This document shows positions 1-9,455 of a stretch of DNA of 64,000 nt, one piece after another. The position numbers and the translations under genes are program-made. Position 1 is the stretch's first letter. Each line of letters begins with the position of its first letter. Below the pieces are notes generated by a model. That model was not told the DNA's origin and ran no database searches. It saw nothing but the letters and a program-made list of their open reading frames with translations. The stretch comes from an uncultured Gellertiella sp. (lineage in GTDB: Bacteria > Pseudomonadota > Alphaproteobacteria > Rhizobiales > Rhizobiaceae): positions 2,882,001 through 2,946,000 of the forward strand of contig NZ_OY735139.1 in the NCBI RefSeq assembly GCF_963457605.1, read 5' to 3'.

Positions 1-260
1 TTGTCGATGAGACGGCCGGCCAGTCCCCCGACTGCATGAAGGTCCTGCAAGGCATCGACCTTGCCGTGCAGAAGACGCGGGGGCTCGCCGAATTCATCGA
101 TACCGTGACCGCCAATATCTCGGATGACTGGGTGGTGGACGTCAGCACGGCGGTCAATCTGGTCAAGCTTGCCGATATGCAAAAGGCACTGGCCGGGGCC
201 ATGCGGCACGGCCATTCACAACCTTTGAGCAAGGCTGCGGGGGATTTCGACTTCTTTTGA
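1..260 (+). CDS. cheT: CheT-like chemotaxis protein, C-terminal part (partial)
   Basis: The reading frame is open from base 3, so the gene starts left of the window. The visible 86 or so codons are helical and end in an acidic/aromatic tail (GDFDFF). The stretch GIDLAVQKT contains a DxxxQ motif, the catalytic signature of CheZ-type CheY-P phosphatases, and CheZ also ends in a short peptide that binds CheY. In Sinorhizobium meliloti the last gene of the che operon, directly before fliF, is cheT. Position and motif both fit that assignment. The call is inferred from neighbourhood and motif because the N-terminal part is missing. Confidence 0.6.
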   Translation, partial: VDETAGQSPDCMKVLQGIDLAVQKTRGLAEFIDTVTANISDDWVVDVSTAVNLVKLADMQKALAGAMRHGHSQPLSKAAGDFDFF

Positions 261-447
261 GAGGTGTCGGCGCTCCCGCGCGAATCATGGGTGCAAGCAA
301 GGACGCAAGGGGCAGGGCTCCCGGCGTCCTTTTTGTTTCTGGCAATAGCCGACGTGCCGGCGGACCATCGCCAAATCCCACCAAGTTCTTGAAAGATATC
401 AGATACACGCAAGTGCAGTCAGCAGATTTGGGCGGCGCATACGGGGA

Positions 448-473
448 TGCGCGAAACGTTCGCGCAAGCTTCG
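448..473 (+). promoter_or_regulatory. Candidate Rem/FtcR operator before fliF
   Basis: TGCGCGAA-acg-TTCGCGCA (448-466) is a perfect 8+8 inverted repeat. Its right half runs into TTCGCGCAAGCTTCGG (459-474), which is shared with the region before flhA and closely resembles sites before flgE1, fliH-motB and motA/flgF. In Brucella the Rem orthologue FtcR is known to bind the fliF promoter. The assignment to Rem is an inference. Confidence 0.45.
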
Positions 474-533
474 GTTTCTATGGTCGCCCTCAGTGTCACA
501 GGACCTTTCTCTGACTGACGGTGCGAGAACAGA

Positions 534-2219
534 ATGAATCTGTTAAATCAATTAATCCAGGTTGCCAAAAACCTAGCGGGTCTGGGCCAGGCAAAGCTCT
601 TGACGCTGATCGGCGTCGGTGTGCTGTCGATTGGCCTTATCCTCTTCGCCGCGGTCTATGTGAATAAACCCGCTTACGAGACCCTGTATGTGGGGCTTGA
701 GACCACTGACCTCAACCAGATCAGTGTTGCCCTGGCCGAAGCCAACATGGATTTCGAGGTGGGAACCGATGGAACCAGCATCAAGGTTGCCGCCGGTACC
801 ACGGGCAAGGCCCGCCTGCTGCTGGCCGAGCGTGGCCTGCCCAACAGTTCCAATGCGGGTTATGAGCTTTTCGACAATGTCGGCTCGCTCGGTCTGACCT
901 CCTTCATGCAGGAAGTGACCCGGGTCCGGGCACTCGAAGGCGAAGTTGCCCGCACCATCCAGACCATCCAGGGCATATCTTCGGCGCGGGTGCATATCGT
1001 GCTGCCCGATGTCGGAAACTTCCGCAAGGGTGAACAGAAACCGACGGCCTCGGTCATGATCCGGGCCAGCAGCACGGTCGGACGCAAATCCGCCTCGCCG
1101 ATCCGCCATCTCGTCGCCTCGTCGGTGCCGGGGTTGATGGCCGATGATGTCACGGTTCTCGATTCCACCGGCCAGTTGCTCGCGTCAGGCGACGAGGGTG
1201 GCAACAGCATGGCCGGCAAGAATCTCGGCGTCGTCCAGCAAGTGCAGGAAGAGGCGGAGACCAATATCGACAAGGCGCTTGCCCCCTTCCTCGGCATGGA
1301 CAATTTCCGCTCCAGCGTCACGGCCGACATCAATACGGATACCCAGCAGATCCAGGAAACCACCTACGATCCGGAATCCCGCGTCGAACGGTCGGTGCGG
1401 GTCACCAAGGAAGCGCAGAAATCCCAGTCCAAACAGGCCGACAGTGCTGCAACCGTGGAGCAGAATGTGCCCCAGGGTGCGCCAAGCGGCACATCAGGTG
1501 GTCCTGAATCATCCGACCAGAACGACAAGAAGGAAGAGCAGACCAACTACGAAATCAACAGCAAGACCGTTGCCACCACCCGCAACAGCTACAAGCTGGA
1601 GAAACTGTCGGTCGCCGTCGTGGTCAACAAGGGTCGGCTTGCCAAGATGATCGGCGACCCGCCGGATCAGGCCAAGATCGATGCCTATCTTGCCGAAATG
1701 CAGAAGATCGTCTCTTCTGCTGCCGGGATCGACAAGGCGCGCGGCGACGTCGTCACCGTCACGGCCATGGATTTCCTCGACGACCAGCTTCTGAGCGATA
1801 CGGCGACCGGTCCTGGCATCCTCGACATGCTGAGCAGCAATCTCGCCGGTATCATCAATTCGCTTGCCTTCGTCGGCGTCGCCTTCATCATCATCTGGAT
1901 GGGCGTGCGGCCAATCGTCAAGGCGGTCGGGGCCTCCGCACCGGTCACCGTCGGTGCCGAAGGCGAGGAGAGCACGCTCGAACTGCCCGACTTCACGCCC
2001 AGCATGGGCAATAGCGGCGGTGGCGGCCTGATGGATGGCTTCGGGTCGGACTTCGGCTTCGACAGCGCCGACGAGGTGCTTGGTCTCGAAAGCGGTGATG
2101 ACGGCTTCAATCGCCGCGTCCGCGAAGGACCGGAACGCAAGCTCGCGCGGATGGTGGAAATCAGCGAAGAACGCGCCGCCAAGATTCTCCGCAAATGGGC
2201 TGGCGAGAGGGCTGCGTAA
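534..2219 (+). CDS. fliF: Flagellar MS-ring protein FliF
   Basis: The 561-residue protein builds the MS ring in the inner membrane, the base of the motor and housing of the export gate. A first membrane helix lies near residues 23-43 (LLTLIGVGVLSIGLILF). Ring-building domains follow (YETLYVGLETTDLNQI, VRALEGEVARTIQTI), then a low-complexity S/G/Q-rich linker, a second membrane helix (SLAFVGVAFIIIWMGVRP) and a C-terminal cytoplasmic tail ending RAAKILRKWAGE, which in this family binds FliG. Length matches the family. It is transcribed apart from visNR. A palindrome TGCGCGAA-acg-TTCGCGCA sits 68-86 bp before the start and overlaps a candidate Rem box. Confidence 0.97.
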   Translation: MNLLNQLIQVAKNLAGLGQAKLLTLIGVGVLSIGLILFAAVYVNKPAYETLYVGLETTDLNQISVALAEANMDFEVGTDGTSIKVAAGTTGKARLLLAERGLPNSSNAGYELFDNVGSLGLTSFMQEVTRVRALEGEVARTIQTIQGISSARVHIVLPDVGNFRKGEQKPTASVMIRASSTVGRKSASPIRHLVASSVPGLMADDVTVLDSTGQLLASGDEGGNSMAGKNLGVVQQVQEEAETNIDKALAPFLGMDNFRSSVTADINTDTQQIQETTYDPESRVERSVRVTKEAQKSQSKQADSAATVEQNVPQGAPSGTSGGPESSDQNDKKEEQTNYEINSKTVATTRNSYKLEKLSVAVVVNKGRLAKMIGDPPDQAKIDAYLAEMQKIVSSAAGIDKARGDVVTVTAMDFLDDQLLSDTATGPGILDMLSSNLAGIINSLAFVGVAFIIIWMGVRPIVKAVGASAPVTVGAEGEESTLELPDFTPSMGNSGGGGLMDGFGSDFGFDSADEVLGLESGDDGFNRRVREGPERKLARMVEISEERAAKILRKWAGERAA

Positions 2220-3396
2220 GGCTCCACCCTCTTTCAGATACCGATCTCGACTTTAGAGTCGGTCTGGTTCACATTGAACCAGACAGACTCAAATTCCCTT
2301 TGTTTTCGTTTGTCTTTTCGGGAAAACCGGATTCCAAACGCAAGACTTCGTTTGCGTGGTTTCCCTGACAAAAGCTACGGCATGTCGCGCAAATATGTGC
2401 AGCGGTTTTGCGGGGGCCGACATGCATCCAATCAAAGGCTTTGTCCTGTCACACCCGGCAGAGGTCGTTTTGGCGAGATCGGTTTTCACGCAAGCGGCTG
2501 GTACCTGATGTCGTCGGGAGCACCGGGTGGACAGAAGAAATGCTTCCGCAGGCTCCCTTTCGCAAGAGCCCGCGCCGACAGCCTGGTCCGGCCTGCCGTT
2601 GTCCGGGCCGGTAATTCTGCTGTCCCGGGTCACGGTGGCAACACTCTCGGCAATTGTACACCTTCACCTATAACAATAGTATCGAATTGGGACAGGTGCC
2701 GTTCGGCAGACTGAGATCTGGATCTTTAATGGCGGACGAAGGTATATTTATATTCATGTATAAACAGGCAGGTAATCCCATCGGGGTTGTGTAAATTCAG
2801 GGTGCTGCGGCTACAGCAAAAAATATGCTAAAAACCAATCTGAAATATTGTTTAAATATACGTAAATAAGCGGTTAAAAATGGATATATGTAATTGGAAT
2901 GTGAAGGAATTAAATATTAAATTAATAAATATTATCATAAATTATAATATATTATTGTGAAAAATGCACAAGGAAAGGAATTTGACTGTGGTTAAAGTCA
3001 GTTTTATTTGTAAAATAGAGAAATAAAATTCATGTAATGGTTGATTGAGCTTCGTGAAAGGGAAATGTAATTTCCACGTAAAACCATCCTATAAATATAT
3101 CCTAAATTGAAAACGGGTGATTAACTAAAAGATGTTGCTGCGAATCGCCGTGCGTACTATCTTTAAATATGAGGTTGGGTTATAAGCAATTTGGCGGAAT
3201 TGCGATAAGAGCACTTTAAAGATGCATTCCGCCTCATGCCCGACACCAAGGGGCAAAAGTTTTTCGTTGCTCTCATGCCGTGCCTGATCCAAACTCTGCG
3301 GGCGTGTTGCTCAGGATCCGGCGGGTGAAATGTAATTCGAGCTGGTCCGGTGCGCAAGAGGGGGCTCTTTCGACGGGATCAGCGAGGGGGCGGTGA
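2220..3396. other. Long intergenic gap fliF-visN, AT-rich core
   Basis: This 1.18-kb gap holds no convincing gene. It opens with the dispersed palindromic repeat at 2255-2375. From about 2700 to 3200 the base composition falls to a strongly AT-rich run of TTAAAT/ATAATATA-like sequence, unlike everything else in the window. The ORFs at the start of the gap are short and overlap the repeat. The region probably holds the visNR promoter(s). An undetected small RNA or a remnant of acquired DNA cannot be excluded. Confidence 0.6.
2255..2375 (+). repeat. Dispersed palindromic intergenic repeat, copy 1
   Basis: It begins with a perfect hairpin GTCTGGTTCA-cat-TGAACCAGAC (2262-2284). A conserved core GTTTGTCTTTTCGGGAAAAC follows, then CCGGATTCCA and TTCCCTGACAAA. 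The same modules recur at 28872-28940 and twice at 50591-50796. The hairpin could also end fliF transcription. Similar mosaic palindromes are common between rhizobial genes. Confidence 0.75.
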
Positions 3397-4143
3397 ATGG
3401 AGATGGAGACATTGCAGGCGGAGCCAACGGGTCATGGCCGGAGCAAGAATGGGCGGCCTCAGGGGGCGAAGTCTTTGACGCGGGCGCAACTGGTAACGCG
3501 ACTTGCGCATTTGACCGCGCCAGGCCAGCTTTCCGTCGCCCTGCATGCGCTTGCCGACTATGCGGGTGCTGCCAATTACCTTCTGATCCGTTGCGATGTC
3601 ATCCAGGAACAGGGACTTGATTTCGTCGTCACGTCCGACTGGCCCTTTGATCTGGTCCGCACCATTTCCGGCCTGGTTGCCAATGATTACGCCCGCAGCA
3701 CCGAACTTGAAAAATGCATGTCGCTGCTGCATCCAACCTATGCGGTCTTTCCCGAGCATGTCGATTTGCCGGCAGATCTCAGCCGCGAATATTGCACGCT
3801 GAATTTCAATGTCGGGCGCACAAGGCTGGCGCTGATGCTGCTTTACGCTGACGGGATCATCCTGTCGGCAGACAGGCTGCGCGATGTCGGCCTGATGACC
3901 GGCTATCTGCGCAGCTTTGCCGAAACCTCGACCCAGCGCGGGGATCGCGATTGCGACCTGACGGAGCGGGAGATCGAGTGCCTGTACTGGATCGCCGAAG
4001 GCAAGACCAGCGACGAGATCGCGGTCATTCTCGGCATCTCGCGCAACACCATCAACAATTACATCACCAGTGTCATGCGCAAGACCGCGACGAAAACCCG
4101 GTCGGAAGCCATTGCATATGCCGTAAGGAACAACCTTGTTTAA
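3397..4143 (+). CDS. visN: LuxR-type regulator VisN, master activator of flagellar genes
   Basis: This 248-residue protein has an N-terminal ligand-binding-like domain and a C-terminal LuxR/GerE helix-turn-helix at about 187-248 (DLTEREIECLYWIAEG...SDEIAVILGISRNTINNYI). In S. meliloti VisN and VisR work as a heteromeric class I activator that turns on rem and through it the whole flagellar and chemotaxis regulon. The order fliF-visN-visR-flhB is the rhizobial one. The chosen ATG has an AGGGGG ribosome site about 7 bases upstream. visR follows within about 10 bp, so the two are translated from one message. Confidence 0.93.
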   Translation: MEMETLQAEPTGHGRSKNGRPQGAKSLTRAQLVTRLAHLTAPGQLSVALHALADYAGAANYLLIRCDVIQEQGLDFVVTSDWPFDLVRTISGLVANDYARSTELEKCMSLLHPTYAVFPEHVDLPADLSREYCTLNFNVGRTRLALMLLYADGIILSADRLRDVGLMTGYLRSFAETSTQRGDRDCDLTEREIECLYWIAEGKTSDEIAVILGISRNTINNYITSVMRKTATKTRSEAIAYAVRNNLV

Positions 4144-4153
4144 GGGGCCAACC

Positions 4154-4900
4154 ATGGGATTTCCCGGGGATAACGGGGCGGATGCCGCATCGGGCGTCAC
4201 TACCTTGCGCCTGTCCAGGTTTTCCAGCCGGTCGGATCTGTTCCCCCGGCTGGTGGTGATGCAGAAGTCGATCAATGCCCGGCATTTCGCCGTGCTCCGG
4301 GTCGGCGGGTCGGGTGCCGTCAACAAGCGCAAGCTGTCCTGCGAACTGGAAAATTTCGGCCCCAACAATCTCGCCGTGACAAAGATGCTGATCGAAGCCT
4401 ATGGCGAAGCGATGCTGAGCCATATCGATCAGTCGCTGCTGCCGCTGATGTGGAATGGCCGCGATGAGGCCAGCACGGCGGAAGCGCCGGAATTTGCACC
4501 GCTGTCGGTGCGCCTGAAAGGCCGGGTTCTGCCCTTTTCCGGCATCGCCTTCCCGGTCCGCCTGGGGGCGATCGGCAATGGTTTCGTGCTGTTTACCGCG
4601 ACCTATCTCGATCTTGCCAGCGAGGTCGTTCTCGACCTGCATGGCAAGGCCTGCCAGATCATGACCGATCTGCTGTCGCTGGATGATCGCCGGCAGAACA
4701 CATCGGAAGCGCTGAGCGAGCGTGAAATTGCCTGCCTGCAACTGGCCGGCGACGGGCGGATCAGCGAAGAAATCGCCGAAAATCTCGGACTGTCCGTCCA
4801 CACCGTCAATGCCTATCTCGGCTCTGCCACCGACAAGCTCGACGCCGTCAACCGCATCCAGGCCATCGCCAAGGCGATCCGTCTCGGCTTTATCAGCTGA
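4154..4900 (+). CDS. visR: LuxR-type regulator VisR, partner of VisN
   Basis: This is the second half of the VisNR activator. The C-terminal GerE helix-turn-helix (ALSEREIACLQLAGDGRISEEIAENLGLSVHTVNAYLGSATDKL) lies in about the last 65 residues. The N-terminal part is an autoinducer-domain-like fold with no obvious conserved ligand residues. I start at 4154 because AAGGGGCC lies just upstream. An ATG at 4136 would overlap the end of visN by 8 bp and add six residues. The product is about 248 residues, nearly the same size as VisN, consistent with an ancient duplication of the pair. Confidence 0.92.
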   Translation: MGFPGDNGADAASGVTTLRLSRFSSRSDLFPRLVVMQKSINARHFAVLRVGGSGAVNKRKLSCELENFGPNNLAVTKMLIEAYGEAMLSHIDQSLLPLMWNGRDEASTAEAPEFAPLSVRLKGRVLPFSGIAFPVRLGAIGNGFVLFTATYLDLASEVVLDLHGKACQIMTDLLSLDDRRQNTSEALSEREIACLQLAGDGRISEEIAENLGLSVHTVNAYLGSATDKLDAVNRIQAIAKAIRLGFIS

Positions 4901-5089
4901 TCGGTTTTCGGCGCACGCGATGATGGAGAGCGTGCCACAGGATTGGCAGTCGGCGCGGTTTCAGAATGTCATTCATGTGGCCCGGGCAAATGGCGGGATC
5001 CGCCAGCAGGACGCATGGGCCAAACCAGGGACCCGCTGCGTGGCGGCGTTGAGGGGAATATTTGTCGGCAGGAAATGCCCGGTCCCAGC

Positions 5090-5524
5090 CTATGCCGCGT
5101 CGGCAATCGGCCGCACATAGCGCGCCTCTGCCAGGCTCTGCTTCAGGAAGGCGGTATTGGCGTCCGGATCTTCGGAGGGCTCGCTAAAGGCAATATGATT
5201 GATGTCTATGCCTGCCTGCTGGTCCTTCAGCACCAGCCGCGCATAGACTGTCAGGCCCTTCGGCTTGATTTCCAGATCCAGCGTCACTTCCGGCTGGCCA
5301 TTCCAGTCGAGCACATAATCGCCACCCGCACCAAAATTCACCGTGCCGGGATGGAAGAACAGTTCCGCCGCTGACGAAACGAGGTCGGCGAGGCTGGCGT
5401 GATATTCAAAGCGCAGCATCGAGATCAGGTCTGCGGCGTCGATCATCCGCAATTCCGTGGCGATGGGGCTTATGGCTTCGGCGATGATCTGTTCGCGCGT
5501 GGCGGAAAAGGTGCATTTTTTCAT
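5090..5524 (-). CDS. Conserved small protein of the flhB operon, function unknown
   Basis: The 144-residue soluble protein starts 5 bp after the flhB stop on the same strand and is the last gene of the motA-fliM-fliN-fliG-flhB operon. It has no signal peptide or membrane helix. The first 60 residues look helical (IIAEAISPIATELRMIDAADLISMLRFEYHASLADLVSSAAELFF). The rest looks like a beta-rich domain (VDLDW..VTLDLEIKPKGLTVYARLVL). I do not recognise a named family. A small gene in the corresponding place is a feature of rhizobial flagellar clusters, so a flagellar role is likely by position only. Confidence 0.75.
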   Translation of the reverse strand: MKKCTFSATREQIIAEAISPIATELRMIDAADLISMLRFEYHASLADLVSSAAELFFHPGTVNFGAGGDYVLDWNGQPEVTLDLEIKPKGLTVYARLVLKDQQAGIDINHIAFSEPSEDPDANTAFLKQSLAEARYVRPIADAA

Positions 5525-5529
5525 CAGGC

Positions 5530-6612
5530 TTAATGAATCCGTCTCGTCTGTGGCGAAGCGGCATAGACACGATGTATCAATTCCGCGACGGCCTTGTAAA
5601 AAACCGATGGAATGACCGTATCGACCGAGACTTGCGCAAACATGGAGCGGGCAAGCGGTGGATCCTCAAACACCGGAATGCCATTCGCTTCGGCAATTTC
5701 GCGGATCTTGAGGGCAATCAGGTCCTGACCCTTGGCAATCACCACCGGCGCATCGTCTTCCTCGCGCACATAGCGCAGTGCCACGGCAAAGTGGGTCGGG
5801 TTGGCGATGACCAGCGTGGCGCGCGGCACATTGGCAATCATCCGGCGGCGCACACGGTCACGCGCTATCGAGCGCTGGCGCGACTTGATGATCGGATCGC
5901 CCTGGGATTGCTTGAACTCTTCCTTGATTTCCTGCTTGGTCATCTTCAGCTGGCTGAACCAGTAATGGCGGGTCCAGAAGAAATCGATGACGGCAACCAC
6001 GGCCGTCGAAAGCAGGATGACGATCATGATATGCTTCATGATCGTCGCCATCTTGACGAAAATCACCTGCGGATCGGAAAACATCGTGTCGATCGAGCCG
6101 TAGAACTCACCCTTAAGGGTGAAGAACATGATGGTTGACACGACCAGTATCTTGAACAGCGCCTTGGCGAATTCGACGAAACCGGTGGAGCCGAAAATCC
6201 GCGACCAGCCTTTGACCGGCGAGATTCGCGAAATCTGCGGCCTGATTCGCTCCAGCACCGGCGTCGGCATGTTCTGGAGGACGGAGGATCCGACACTGAA
6301 GGCAATCAGCAGGATGAAGATCGGGGCGAGGATGGCGCTGGCCGTCCAGGCAAGGTGTGTAAACAGCGAGATGACGTCGGGACTGCTGCCAAGCCGCCAT
6401 TCGTCCGGCTGTTCGAACAGGTCGCGCAGCACCTGGCTGACTTCGGCCATGCGCGAGGGCAGGAAAAACACCAGGTAGAAATAGAGTGCCAGTGACGAGG
6501 CAAAGACCGTGACTTCGCGTGAAAATGGCACATTGCCTTTCTCCGCCGCGTCGCGAATCTTTTTCTCTGTCGGGTCTTCTGTTTTACTTTCCTTGTCTTG
6601 TTCGTCAGCCAT
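5530..6612 (-). CDS. flhB: Flagellar export switch protein FlhB
   Basis: This 360-residue inner-membrane component of the flagellar type III export gate switches substrate from rod/hook to filament proteins. Visible features are the N-terminal signature [21 protein letters not shown], four hydrophobic segments between about residues 30 and 210, the linker WSRIFG, and the autocleavage motif NPTH ([14 protein letters not shown]), cut between N and P in this family. A C-terminal cytoplasmic domain completes it. It lies 188 bp after fliG. That gap carries a small hairpin (CCTGCGG/CCGCAGG at 6640-6658) that may process or attenuate the message. Confidence 0.96.
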   Translation of the reverse strand: MADEQDKESKTEDPTEKKIRDAAEKGNVPFSREVTVFASSLALYFYLVFFLPSRMAEVSQVLRDLFEQPDEWRLGSSPDVISLFTHLAWTASAILAPIFILLIAFSVGSSVLQNMPTPVLERIRPQISRISPVKGWSRIFGSTGFVEFAKALFKILVVSTIMFFTLKGEFYGSIDTMFSDPQVIFVKMATIMKHIMIVILLSTAVVAVIDFFWTRHYWFSQLKMTKQEIKEEFKQSQGDPIIKSRQRSIARDRVRRRMIANVPRATLVIANPTHFAVALRYVREEDDAPVVIAKGQDLIALKIREIAEANGIPVFEDPPLARSMFAQVSVDTVIPSVFYKAVAELIHRVYAASPQTRRIH

Positions 6613-6800
6613 GGCGCGCCGGTCCTCGATAAGGAAAGACCTGCGGGCTTGCCGCAGGCCGGTTAGACGCAGAATGCTAACGGAATTGCCGGGAAAGTTG
6701 AACCCGTCAGCCGCAAGGAATGTGGGGATAGCGGCGCAGGGCAGGCAAACGCCGGGTGAATGCGGCAGGCATCATGAGCGGCGAGGGGCTCGCCGCTCGA

Positions 6801-7841
6801 TCAGGCGGCCTCGCCCTTATCGGTTTCCTTTTCCTTCAGCTCGATCTGCCCGGCATTGGCCAGACGGATGGCTTCCTGGGCGACCGCGCGCCGCGCGACG
6901 GCGATTTCGCGGGGGTTGATGCCCTGCGTGCCGGAGGCGAGGTCGGATTCGATCATGCGGCGGGCGCGGGGGCTGATCGAGGCGAGCACCGCTTCGCGGA
7001 TTTCGCCCGGCGCACCGCGCAGCGCCATGGTGACGATGTCGCCCGCGATGTCGTTGAACAGCAGCACGCGGCTTCTCTGCGGCATGTAGAGCAGGTCGTC
7101 GAACAGGAAGATCTTCGGGCGAACCTTGTTGACGGCTTCCTTGCTGATCGATTCCAGCGACGACAGCAGCGTATCGACCTGCGGCTTGTCGAGTTCGTTC
7201 ATCAGTTCGGCCACCTTGTTGGTGCCGACCGAATTGCGTTCCGCCTCGATCTCGCCGATCAGTTCGATCACCCGGTTCTCGATGATCTGGGCAGCCTTGG
7301 GGCTGACATCCTTCATGTTGACCGTGCGGTTCATGATGTCGGCGCGGCGGCTGTCAGGCAATTGCAGCAGCACCTTGGCCCCGAAGGAGGAGGGCAGCAT
7401 GGAGAGAATATAGGCGATGGTCTGCGGGTGTTCGCGCAGCAGGAAACGCCCCACGAAAGCGGGGTCTGCATCCTGCAGCCGGTCCCAGATGCTGGATTCA
7501 TAGGCCTGGAATGCGGCGCGGCGGCCGAGCAGGCCGTCCACCTCTTCCGGCGTCAGGCCTTCCTCGAGAATGCTTTCGATGGCCTTGGCATTGTCCATCA
7601 GGCCTGCACCTTCGGTGAACAGGTCCTCGAACTCGGCCACCAGAACCGCCAGTTCATCCGGCGGAACGGTTCGCAATGTCTGGGCCGATGAAATGATCAG
7701 CTGCAGCTCGGCTTGCGTAAAATATTTCAGAAGCCGACCTGCAACGGTCTTGCCCATTGCCAGCAGCACAGCCGCAGCCTTGTCGGCCTGCGACAGTGGC
7801 TTGTCTGGCAGATTGCCTCCGAAATCGTCAAAGTCCATCAT
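6801..7841 (-). CDS. fliG: Flagellar motor switch protein FliG
   Basis: This 346-residue rotor protein of the C ring interacts with FliF at its N-terminus, with FliM through its middle domain, and with the stator through its C-terminal charged helix. The family motif EHPQTIAYILSMLP is present in the middle domain. The C-terminal domain (FDDLLYMPQRSRVLLFNDIAGDIVTMALRGAPGEIREAVLASISPRARRMIESDL) carries the charged residues that contact MotA. The gene order motA-fliM-fliN-fliG is typical of rhizobia. The spacing of 34 bp from fliN supports cotranscription. Confidence 0.97.
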   Translation of the reverse strand: MMDFDDFGGNLPDKPLSQADKAAAVLLAMGKTVAGRLLKYFTQAELQLIISSAQTLRTVPPDELAVLVAEFEDLFTEGAGLMDNAKAIESILEEGLTPEEVDGLLGRRAAFQAYESSIWDRLQDADPAFVGRFLLREHPQTIAYILSMLPSSFGAKVLLQLPDSRRADIMNRTVNMKDVSPKAAQIIENRVIELIGEIEAERNSVGTNKVAELMNELDKPQVDTLLSSLESISKEAVNKVRPKIFLFDDLLYMPQRSRVLLFNDIAGDIVTMALRGAPGEIREAVLASISPRARRMIESDLASGTQGINPREIAVARRAVAQEAIRLANAGQIELKEKETDKGEAA

Positions 7842-7875
7842 GGTCTTTCACCTTTCTGTCCCACGCACCCCGGGA

Positions 7876-8436
7876 TCAGACTTTTCTCGTACTCATCACT
7901 TCAATCAGTCGAACGCCAAATCTCGTATCGTCGTTTTCCAGCACGGTGATCTCACCGCGGGCTATGCGCCGGCCATTGACCATGATTTCCACGGGCTCAC
8001 CGATTTTCTTGTCGAGGGCGATTGTTGCGCCCTCGTTGAGGTTCATCAGGCCGGACACCTGCATGCGGCTGGTGCCGAGCACGATCTGGACATCGATCGG
8101 GATGTCCATGATCAGGTCGAGATTGGCGTTCAGCGCACTGCCGGGGGGCTGCGACCGGGGCGCATCATGCCACCCGCCCGCAGAGGCCGCCGGTTTGGCG
8201 CCGAAGTCACTGCCGCCTGCCGCCCCGCCGCCGAAATCGCCAAAGGCGGAGAGTTCGGTGCCGGTATGGGCGGTTGACGCGAAGTCACCGCCGAAATCGT
8301 CGAGATCCGGCAAGGTGCCATCCGCATCGCTTTTCAAAACGCCGCGCAGATCGTCGATGGCGTGTTCCAGGTCCGCATCGTTGCCTGGAGCATTCATCGA
8401 GAAATCGGAATCCAGTGGTGTTTTCTGAGTAGCCAT
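7876..8436 (-). CDS. fliN: Flagellar motor switch protein FliN
   Basis: The 186-residue protein has a SpoA/FliN domain in about the last 85 residues ([59 protein letters not shown]). This domain forms the bottom of the C ring and docks FliH. The first 90 or so residues are an acidic, glycine-rich disordered extension ([25 protein letters not shown]), common in alphaproteobacterial FliN. The start codon follows fliM by 59 bp. Confidence 0.95.
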   Translation of the reverse strand: MATQKTPLDSDFSMNAPGNDADLEHAIDDLRGVLKSDADGTLPDLDDFGGDFASTAHTGTELSAFGDFGGGAAGGSDFGAKPAASAGGWHDAPRSQPPGSALNANLDLIMDIPIDVQIVLGTSRMQVSGLMNLNEGATIALDKKIGEPVEIMVNGRRIARGEITVLENDDTRFGVRLIEVMSTRKV

Positions 8437-8495
8437 GAATATACTATTCCATCTGAAACTTGCGTCAAACTGCCTTCCGGGACGACCGGGCGTTG

Positions 8496-9455
8496 CTAAC
8501 CCATGAGATGACGAAGAATTTCGTCATCGGAGCTGACATTGTCCTTCACGCGGACCGTGTAATTGGCACCAGAGCGCCCGAATTCGCACAGATACATCTC
8601 CTTGCCATTGGCGCTGACATCCACATGCACATCCGCCGAATCAAAGAAGGGGATGACATCGCCTTCGGCCAGACGGGAAATCGTGCCAAGCGTCAGGCTC
8701 TGCAGCTTGATCCGGGCTTCGAGGGTCACCTGGGAACGGCGGACCTGTTCGCCGATCTGGTCGGCCCATTCCTTTTGTGTCTTGCCCGGCTGGCTCTTCG
8801 ACTTCGGAAACACCACCTTGGTCTTCAGAAGCGCCTTCTGCGGCACGATCAGGGTGAACTGGCTCGACACCGGTCCAAGCGCGATGGTCATGCGGATTGC
8901 CGCACCATATTGTTCGGGCTGGTCATCGGCGGGCTTCGGGCGGTCCTCGGCATTGAGCGGACGCTCGATCAGCGCCTCAAAGCCGCCGGTCGCATTGACG
9001 CCCGAGCGCAGCACGCTGGCGATCTTCTCAAAAACCATCACCGCCAGATCGAGCTCGATCTTCGACAGCGGCCGTTCGACCGGCTCGTCGATGGTCTCGG
9101 GCGTTGCGCCGAGCAGGTTTTCCATCATGGTGATGACGAAACTGTTGCCGCAGGTCATCACGAAACCGGGGCTCCAGTTGCGCAACGACGCATCGGCAAC
9201 AACGCAATCCGTGCCGATTTCGGCGACGAGGTCGTTGATCAACCCGGTTTCACAGCCGGCATAGCCGACGAGCACGTTCAGATGGGTTTCGCTGTGAAAG
9301 ACGTCGGGCAGGAAATCCTGGTAGAGCTGGCCGAAGTCGGCGCAGATCTTGTCGATCGTCTTGCGGTCACCGAGCCCGCCGGTCAGGCGGGCGAGCATCG
9401 CCATGTCGATCCGGGCTGCGGGGGGCATTGCTTGTGCTTCTGTCATGGTCATCAC
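8496..9455 (-). CDS. fliM: Flagellar motor switch protein FliM
   Basis: The 319-residue C-ring protein binds CheY-P and sets motor speed or direction. The CheC-like middle domain and the C-terminal SpoA domain ([84 protein letters not shown]) are recognisable. The start overlaps the motA stop by 4 bp (ATGA), a sign of translational coupling. The N-terminus [18 protein letters not shown] lacks the classical enterobacterial CheY-binding peptide, as expected for rhizobial FliM. Confidence 0.93.
   Translation of the reverse strand: MMTMTEAQAMPPAARIDMAMLARLTGGLGDRKTIDKICADFGQLYQDFLPDVFHSETHLNVLVGYAGCETGLINDLVAEIGTDCVVADASLRNWSPGFVMTCGNSFVITMMENLLGATPETIDEPVERPLSKIELDLAVMVFEKIASVLRSGVNATGGFEALIERPLNAEDRPKPADDQPEQYGAAIRMTIALGPVSSQFTLIVPQKALLKTKVVFPKSKSQPGKTQKEWADQIGEQVRRSQVTLEARIKLQSLTLGTISRLAEGDVIPFFDSADVHVDVSANGKEMYLCEFGRSGANYTVRVKDNVSSDDEILRHLMG

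Noticed and set aside
2274..2714. A 146-codon ORF after fliF
   Set aside because: It starts inside the dispersed repeat, and its first 30 codons are the repeat itself. There is no ribosome site or domain.
3352..3365. GCGCAAGAGGG before visN as a Rem box
   Set aside because: It shares only GCGCAAG with the box and lacks CTC and GCTT. VisNR acts above Rem, so no Rem site is required there.
3379..4801. Two long minus-strand ORFs opposite visN and visR
   Set aside because: visN and visR have clear LuxR helix-turn-helix domains and ribosome sites. The minus frames have none.
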